DNA of 64,000 nt from Acomys russatus (Eukaryota; Chordata; Mammalia; Rodentia; Muridae). The notes under the pieces were generated by a model. That model had not been told where the DNA came from. It did no database searches and was given only the letters and a program-made list of their open reading frames with translations. This document shows, in pieces, positions 58,113 through 64,000 of this stretch; position 1 is the stretch's first letter; every line of letters starts with the position of its first letter. The stretch lies in the NCBI RefSeq assembly GCF_903995435.1, contig NC_067167.1:18512831-18576830 (forward strand), in the 5' to 3' direction. A program made the translations under genes and the position numbers.

Positions 58113-59755
58113 ATGATGGGCTTGCTAATCCGTGGGTATCTTTCTAAAGCTGTAGAGGAAGTGGCAAGGGAAGAAAGGATGAGTGTTCTGTTTAAGGATG
58201 TCAACAAAAAGTTTGTTGTGGCTTTTGCTGCTGGGCTCTCTCCCGATTTGCTCCCAGAGGGGATTTTTTTTTTTTTTAATTTCTCTTCTTCTTCCTGTAT
58301 CCTGTCTCCAAAAAAAGGTTGGGTGGATGGTTGAGCAGTTTGAAAAACTGGAAGTAGATATGGAGGGGTTTTGAGAAACAAAAAAAATGGGTGAAATGGG
58401 AAAGCCAGGGTCATTCCATCCCCTTGTTTCTGAGAGGGTTGCGGAATTGGCTGTGCAACTGGAGGGGTTGCGGGTGGAGGTGGAAGCTTTAGAAAGCAGA
58501 TACTGCCAGAAAAAGGAGGAGTAAAGGGCTCAGACCCTGTGAATGAGCTTCCGGCAGGATGAAAGAGGGAAACAAACCGGTCTAAAAGGCAGATGGTAGC
58601 CCTGCCCAGTGCCAGGCACTTTTGGTTTCAAGCCCCTGCAGCCCCTTTTGAGAGAAGGTGTAATCTTGAGCCAAGTGCACCACCAGAGAAGGTGTGGCCT
58701 GGGAGTACAAAATTGTGCAGCACAGGTCTGTTAATGGTCTTGATCATGAGTGTGATGAGACAACATGGCGTCCTATAGAAATGCTAGATCTGAGGCATTT
58801 TAAAGAGGTTGTTGCTTCCTATGGGATGCATTCCCTTTGTGTTAAACACAATTAAGTAATGGGGCTACCAAAATAATAGAGTTATTCCCCAAGACTGGAA
58901 AGGTCTGGTAACAGCTGTGTTAGGGGCTGATCAGCAGTTACAATGGTTACCGCAAGGGGAATGAAACTTGTTAAATATCAATTGCTTGGTGAAGGGCAGT
59001 ATTCTCAGCTACAAGAATAGATTCTATTTGATAATGCTGTTATGGAAGAATGTCTCTTGGAGGCTTTAAGCACTTGGGATAAAGTTGAGGAGCCCAGGAA
59101 AAGGTTCACCTCATCTATAAGATTATACAAGGCTCTGGGGAAGCCTTCTCAGATATATATATATATATTTGCAAATATAGGTTTCAGCTTTAAACAAAGC
59201 CATATCAGACCCTGATGCCAGACAGGTGTTGATAGAGACCTTGGCTTTTGAGAATACAAATACTGAATGTAAAAGAGTTATTAGGAGCTGGGCGTGGTGG
59301 CACAGGCCTTTAATCTCAGCACTCGGGAGGCAGAGGCAGGCAAATCGCTGTGAGTTCGAGGCCAGCCTGGTCTACAAAGTGAGTCCAGGACAGCCAAGGC
59401 TACACAGAGAGACCCTGTCTTGAAAAACAAACAAACAAAACCAAAAAAGAGTTATTAGATTGTTAAAGGCATGAGCAGTGCCAATGGACAGGTGGATAAG
59501 AAACACAACTGCTATTCGCTCTCATGAGTATCATGCCAATATCATAGGGCAAGCTATAGCTAGAGGTCACAGATATAAAAATGCCCAGTGCTTTATTTGT
59601 GGTGAGTTCAGCCATTTACAAAGAAATTGTGATCAAGTCTCTAAAAGCCTCAGATCTCAAAATGTCTGGTGCATTAACTGTGAGAAATATGGTACTCTCC
59701 CCTCCCCAGGAGAAGTACCATTTCTAGGATCTCTGAAAAAACCTCTAGACTTCTA
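58113..59755 (+). pseudogene. Decayed class II endogenous retrovirus gag fragment (IAP/ERVK-like)
   Basis: An old, non-functional retroviral gag remnant. Towards its right end a capsid C-terminal-like stretch is followed by a nucleocapsid zinc knuckle, C-x2-C-x4-H-x4-C (CFICGEFSHLQRNC) at about 59596-59637. A second knuckle is only half kept: CINC is present, but the His and last Cys are lost. The left border near 58113 is a guess from weak matrix-like sequence. Several stops and frame changes interrupt the frame, and a B1 is inserted at 59285-59444. No pol, env or LTR was recognised around it. Confidence 0.65.
59271..59458 (+). mobile_element. B1 SINE inside the gag remnant, with target-site duplication
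   Basis: Full-length B1 (GAGCTGGGCGTGGTGGCACA to an A-rich tail with CAAACAAACAAAACC). The 14-base duplication AAAAGAGTTATTAG stands at 59271-59284 and 59445-59458. The insertion is younger than the retroviral fragment it interrupts. Confidence 0.93.
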
Positions 59756-60104
59756 GGGGGTGGGAGGGTAGGGGGTGGGTAGGATTTGTTAGGTTGTGGC
59801 AAGTAGTGTCATTGGACAAATGAATGCAGGTCCAAGAGAGCTATCCTGGGCAACTTCTTGCCATCCATGGGGGTCTTGGCAGCTTGAGGCTCCATAACAA
59901 AAAGTACCAGCCAAGAGTCACCAGGTTATAGAAGAAAACTTTAGCCACTGATTTGAAAAGCATTTAGTTCATTGAAGATGTCTTTGCTTATAATTTTTCA
60001 CAAAACACAGTACTATTAATGGCATGAAACAGAAAGGGAGAAATGTGAGAATTTTGGTTTCTTTTAAAACTCAGTTATGTAAATATGTTTTACTTTGTTC
60101 TGTT

Positions 60105-60242
60105 TTTTGTTTCTTCGAGACTGTGTAGCCTTGGCTGTCCTGGACTTGCTTTGTAGACCAGGCTGGCCTCGAACTCACAGTGACCCATCTGCCTCTGCCT
60201 CTCAGAGTGCTGGGATTACAGGTGTGCGCCACCACGCCTGGC
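60105..60242 (-). mobile_element. B1 SINE, antisense
   Basis: GTTTCTTCGAGACTGTGTAG (lacks CAGGGTTTCTCT) to CACCACGCCTGGC. Confidence 0.92.
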
Positions 60243-60309
60243 TCTTCCACACTTCTTGATGACTGTTTTATCCTCATAGACTACCTTTTCAATATCTGGC
60301 CTTGGAGTC

Positions 60310-60660
60310 TGTATTAGTTGCTTTTCTCACTGATGTGACAAGATTCTTGACAAAACCAACTTAAGGAAGGGAGATTTTGTTTGGCTCACAGTTTGGGGGC
60401 GTGTAGCCTGTCATGGCGAAGAAGGCATGGCGGCAGGAGTGGGGTGCAGCTGGTAGCCCGGCCAGTTGGGAAACAGGGCTGTGGTTGCTCATCTGGCTTT
60501 CTCCTTTTATTTCCCCTTTCTCTTCTTTCTTTTATCAGTCTGGGACTCAAGCCCAAATGATGGTGCCACCCACAGCCAGGGTAGTTTCTTCATCCTTTAC
60601 TAAACCTCCCTTGGAAAAGTCCTCACAGACACAGTGCTTGATGAGTATCTTCTAGTTGAT
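60310..60660 (+). repeat. Rodent interspersed repeat, copy 3
   Basis: It starts TATTAGTTGCTTTTCTCACT, then TTGTTTGGCTCACAGTTTGG, then CATGGCGGCAGGAGT, and ends in TAAACCTCCCTTGG and the following sequence. It has the same order of blocks as the other copies and lies just right of the gag remnant. A short inverted fragment of the family is probably present near 56988-57025. Confidence 0.55.
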
Positions 60661-62034
60661 TACAAATCCAGATGAGATGATAAAGATTAAACATCACAGT
60701 GTCTTTTGGATTTCCCTTCTTCAATGATTCTCTATAGCCCAACCTCATTTACTCTGTATGCGTGCGTGCGTGCATGTGTGTGTGTTTGTGTGTTTGAAGA
60801 CTGAACCAAAGACCTCATGCATGCTATGGAAGGCCTGTGCTATATCTGAAGTCCCCTCATGATCAATCTTCAGCCTCAGCCATTACTAATACTGTAGCTT
60901 TTCCATCACCTCAACTTCAAATGCTCCCTATTATTGCTACGCAGACAACCTTATAGAATTGGCTCAATTTGAGTAGTCGTTGGTTGAGGTCATCTCAGGC
61001 AAATAGGTTAGTTCATTCGGTGCCATTTGTTCTATTCAGAGGCTCTTGTGTGAGTCAGCCGAGATCAGACATTAGCAAAGAGACACTGGGAGAGGAGCCG
61101 AACAATGAATAGATTAAGGACACTGAAATTAAGCTTCAAAGAAAGAGGGAAATCAGAGCCTGGAAGACAGTAGTCCCTTCTGGAGGAGAGCGCTGGGTGA
61201 AGAACAGCGGCTAGATTGTAAACTGGACTCCTGTTGGGTGGGCAAGCATGGACCAGAGAGATAAAGGAGGCCCTAGGATCCACGGAGAACGATCTGTGTC
61301 AGAGCACACAGTAGGGGCTGAGCAAATACTTACTGGGTGGGCTCTGTGTCTGCAGGCAGCAGGTTTTGTGTTCCTGGGGCCTGGTTCGGAAAGAGAGTGC
61401 TGGGGTGGCACATTCTCAGCGGGGGTTGGGGGAAGGGCAGGCTGCTGCTTTGCTGGCTTTCCTTTGAGTTAGAAACAGCCCCCAGGAGCTGGGTGTGATG
61501 GAGCTTGTCTCGAATCCCAACACTCAGAAGTTCAGGGTCAGTGAGTTTGAGGCCAGCCTGGGCTACAGGAGACACCGTCTTCTCCCACCCTCCATCCTAA
61601 GTCAAACAAAGAGAGTTAGAATTGGACTCAGTAGGTTATATGTATGTGAAAAAGAAGACATGCAGGCGGGAAGGGCATGAGGAAGGAGAAGGTGATCAAG
61701 ACACATTGTATAGATGTGTAAGATTGTCAAAGAATAAATAACAACATTTAAAAGGAAGAAAAAGGAAAGGAGAGTTGGGTGAATAACGATAGAGGTGTGA
61801 GGGAGAAATAAAAGAAAATGGAAATTTTACTTTAGTATAGGACTCCACTTTTTGAGACAGACTTTTCAGAGACAGGATCTTATTATGTAGCTCGGGCTGG
61901 CCCAGTATCAATATATAGATACCCCAGGCTAGCCCAGCATTCAATATATAACTAGCCCAGGCTGTGCATACCTGGCTAGGTTAGACATCTTGATATACAT
62001 GACATTCCACTCTTCATAATGATATTTCCAGGCC
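60661..62034. other. Mostly unique intergenic sequence
   Basis: It includes a frame beginning with an ATG in a good context at 61248 (74 codons, MDQRDKGGPRIHGERSVSEH), but it has no domain, no obvious donor and sits among old SINE pieces, so it is not called as a gene. Confidence 0.55.
61482..61980. mobile_element. Old B1-like SINE remnants
   Basis: 61482-61600 is a sense B1-like copy (GAGCTGGGTGTGATGGAGCT). 61850-61980 is an antisense remnant with GTAGCTCGGGCTGGCCCAGT and a locally repeated AGGCTAGCCCAG. Confidence 0.7.
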
Positions 62035-62670
62035 CTTGCTGATTACTGTTAGCCTTTATTTTTGAGGAATTTACTCATGTATGCAATGAAACAAGATCAT
62101 ATCTACCCACTCCATTTCCCCACCCTAATTCCCCTCACATTTCCCCAACAAAGTCCCTCCTAACTTTATGACATATATACATATGTGTATATATACATAT
62201 GTAATATACAAATATATATATTCACTATCCACAAGAGCATTAGCAACCTATCAGTGGCCACACATAACAAATAAGTAAATAAATAAATAAATCCTCCTCT
62301 TCAGCAGTGACCAACTGTCAAAAACTCCTCAGTAAGGGACAGGGTCTGGAGATTCCCCCATGTATGCTGGATTTTGGCTGGACTGGTCCTGTGCAGGAAC
62401 CCACGGCTGCTGTGAGGTCTATAGTACATGCTGTATAGTCCTGTCACGTTTCGAAGGGTGCATTTCGTAACACTCCTCTCATCCTCCACTCTGAGATGTT
62501 CCCTGCGACATGGGGGTGGAGTGGGACAGTGCATTAAGGAAGATGTCCCATTTAGGGCTGAGCATGTTCAGCTTTATTCTCAGCCCTTTACCACTTAAAT
62601 CATCTCAGCACTGCCTGCTGCCTGTTGCCAACAGAAGCTTCTCCGATCAAGGGTGAAGACAGGCCCAGAG
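62035..62670 (+). mobile_element. Old L1 3'-region fragment (Lx-like)
   Basis: From memory this resembles the non-coding 3' part of old rodent L1 elements: an opening ATGCAATGAAACAAGATCAT, an AT/TA-rich middle, TGCTGGATTTTGGCTGGACT, GATGTCCCATTTAGGGCTGA and AGAAGCTTCTCCGATCAAGG in that order. It is not coding. Borders are uncertain. Confidence 0.55.
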
Positions 62671-62838
62671 CTTCTGCTCCAGGGCACTTGTGGGCTTTCA
62701 CTGTTGTTGAGGTCCAAAGAAAGCCTGCAGTGAGGGGGAAGTCTTGGAGCGAGGAGAGTGTTTGCAGTCCTGGGCCATGTGTTAGCTGTTCTTTTGTTGA
62801 AATACTTTAGTAGGTGTAAACTCACTGAAGTTAGGTCG

Positions 62839-62839
62839 T

Positions 62840-62882
<43 letters not shown>
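62839..62882. repeat. (GT)n microsatellite with imperfect downstream copies
   Basis: About 21 perfect GT units followed by a larger imperfect pattern to about 63030, in which CCCAACTG and GTGAAAT(G)AAGTA recur at 62896-63001 roughly every 50-55 bases. Confidence 0.9.
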
Positions 62883-63098
62883 ATGCATGTGTGTGTAGTG
62901 AAATACCCAACTGTGTGTGTCCGTGTATGTGTGTGTATGTGTAATGAAGTACCCAACTGCATGTGTGTGCCTGTGTGCATGTGTGTGTGTGAAATGAAGT
63001 AATTGCATATGTGTCTTCCTGTGTGCATGAAATATCCAGCCGCAGAGCTTTCTTCTGCGTTCTTCCTCACCCTTTCTTCTGGCCTCTCCTATCCCTAG

Positions 63099-63173
63099 AA
63101 TTTCACAGTGCTGCTGGCAGACTGCAGGGAGCAGACCTCTGACTCCAGCACGAGGGCGGAGCTGTGGTCAAGG
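63099..63173 (+). CDS. Candidate internal exon of an unrecognised gene
   Basis: A long pyrimidine tract (CTTCCTCACCCTTTCTTCTG, then CCTCTCCTATCCCTAG) precedes 63099, and the segment ends TCAAGG/GTAAGTGA, a near-perfect donor. The 75-nt segment is a multiple of three and open in one frame as NFTVLLADCREQTSDSSTRA followed by ELWSR. It continues in phase 0 into the second candidate at 63936. A second frame is also open, so coding is not proven. I do not recognise the protein. It could also be an exon of a non-coding transcript. Confidence 0.3.
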
Positions 63174-63935
63174 GTAAGTGATTTTGAGGAAACAGGCATT
63201 CTCAGTGCCACATGAGTGACTCACAGGATCCCTTCAGGAAACTTCATGCAACCTGACATTTCCCTTAGAGTTGCCTAGGAACCCAAGGAAGCCGAGGTTC
63301 CGAACGACAGGATGGTAATAAATTACTCTGTCCTGGGCCAGCCATCTGCTTTAAGTAAATTAAGAGGCGAACCCATATGGGATTCACCTAAAATAGCAAC
63401 TCTCATTTTCTCTACAATTTTCATTTCTCTTTATCTGGCTCTTTGAATTGCTTCTACATAGACTAACCCAGCCGACTTTCATCCTGTGCTTTCTGTAGCT
63501 CCACGTCTTTACCTACATAGGCAGTCAAACCTCAGGGTCTCCCTTTTCCTACCCCCAAAAGGTCCTTTTAAATGGTGGATGGCCTTAAATGTTTTAATTT
63601 AACAGTTGTCGGATTTGGGGGCTAATGCCTTTTATTGTATTGTATTGTATTATGTGTGTGTATGTGTGTGTGTGTTGAAGCTAAGTAGCCCAGGCTAGCC
63701 TCAAACTCGTACTCCTGGCTCAGCTTCTCAGGTGTTAGGGTACAGGCATGTGCTACCTTGTCTGGCTCCTTGGGAAATGCCTTGGAGTTTCTGTTCTTCA
63801 GTTCTGCCTGACACTGCCATCTTCATGCCACCCCTCACCCCCACCCCTCCCACCCCCCCACCTCATTTATCACCTTCCTTAGTCCCTCCCATCTTACATT
63901 TTTGTCATGCCTTTTTTTTTTCTGTTGTTGTGCAG

Positions 63936-64000
63936 GAAGCCTCACTGCTTACAGATGAGCCAAATGTTTCTACGACAGATCCCTTCCTCAGTTCCAGCTT
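63936..64000 (+). CDS. Candidate exon cut by the window's right edge
   Basis: The acceptor CTTTTTTTTTTCTGTTGTTG followed by TGCAG is strong. In phase with the previous candidate the segment reads EASLLTDEPNVSTTDPFLSS, Ser/Thr-rich and acidic, open to the end of the window. The intron between would be 762 bases and contains one old B1. No start codon or known domain is visible; the next sequence to the right is needed to judge it. Confidence 0.3.

Noticed and set aside
59478..59756. Zinc-knuckle open frame as a possible domesticated gag gene
   Set aside because: The frame is short, the second knuckle is broken, stops and frame changes precede it, and a B1 interrupts the region. No promoter or splice evidence supports a live gene.
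62595..63008. 137-codon minus-strand open frame rich in His and Thr
   Set aside because: It is the translation of the GT/CA microsatellite and L1-like sequence; dinucleotide repeats have no stops.

Overview
This is nuclear DNA from a muroid rodent. The evidence is dense B1, B2, B3-like and ID SINEs, vertebrate splice sites and a GC-rich CpG-island promoter. The B1 copies share an unusual consensus (GATCGCTGTGAGTT ... AAAGTGAGTCCAGGACAGCC), which does not look like the house-mouse or rat form I remember, so the species is left open. No prokaryotic gene, CRISPR array or operon is present.

Two conserved genes lie tail to tail in the left half. UBE2N (Ubc13, the K63-ubiquitin-chain E2) is on the + strand. 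Its coding exons 2-4 are at 8858-9104, 9292-9432 and 10421-10461; exon 1 (about 10 codons) is off the left edge, so 1-8857 is intron 1. Its 3' UTR starts at 10462 and may run to a poly(A) signal at 13812. NUDT4 (DIPP2, a Nudix diphosphoinositol polyphosphate phosphohydrolase) is complete on the - strand: five coding exons at 33160-33065, 21361-21251, 20185-20141, 18241-18154 and 17726-17524, a long 3' UTR down to about 15105, and a CpG-island promoter at about 32.9-33.8 kb. Its exon 4 acceptor is a tandem NAGNAG site that explains the known one-glutamine isoform pair.

The right part (33.9-64 kb) lies upstream of NUDT4 and is mostly intergenic SINE-rich DNA. It holds a 3'-truncated Hmgb1 retropseudogene ending in a SINE-like tail, a hAT-Charlie-like MITE, a decayed class II endogenous retrovirus gag fragment interrupted by a B1, an old L1 3' region, a B1 whose 29-bp internal duplication has expanded to about five units, and long dinucleotide repeats. 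At the extreme right edge two well-formed splice-site-bounded segments (63099-63173 and from 63936) stay open in the same frame and may be exons of an unrecognised + strand gene.

I found no convincing new biological system. The most useful leads are the edge exons, the Hmgb1-SINE chimera, the amplified B1 unit, a long upstream ORF that overlaps the NUDT4 start as ATGA, and a double hairpin downstream of the UBE2N stop. Family names and reference sequences are recalled, not searched; SINE borders are good to about 5-10 bases.
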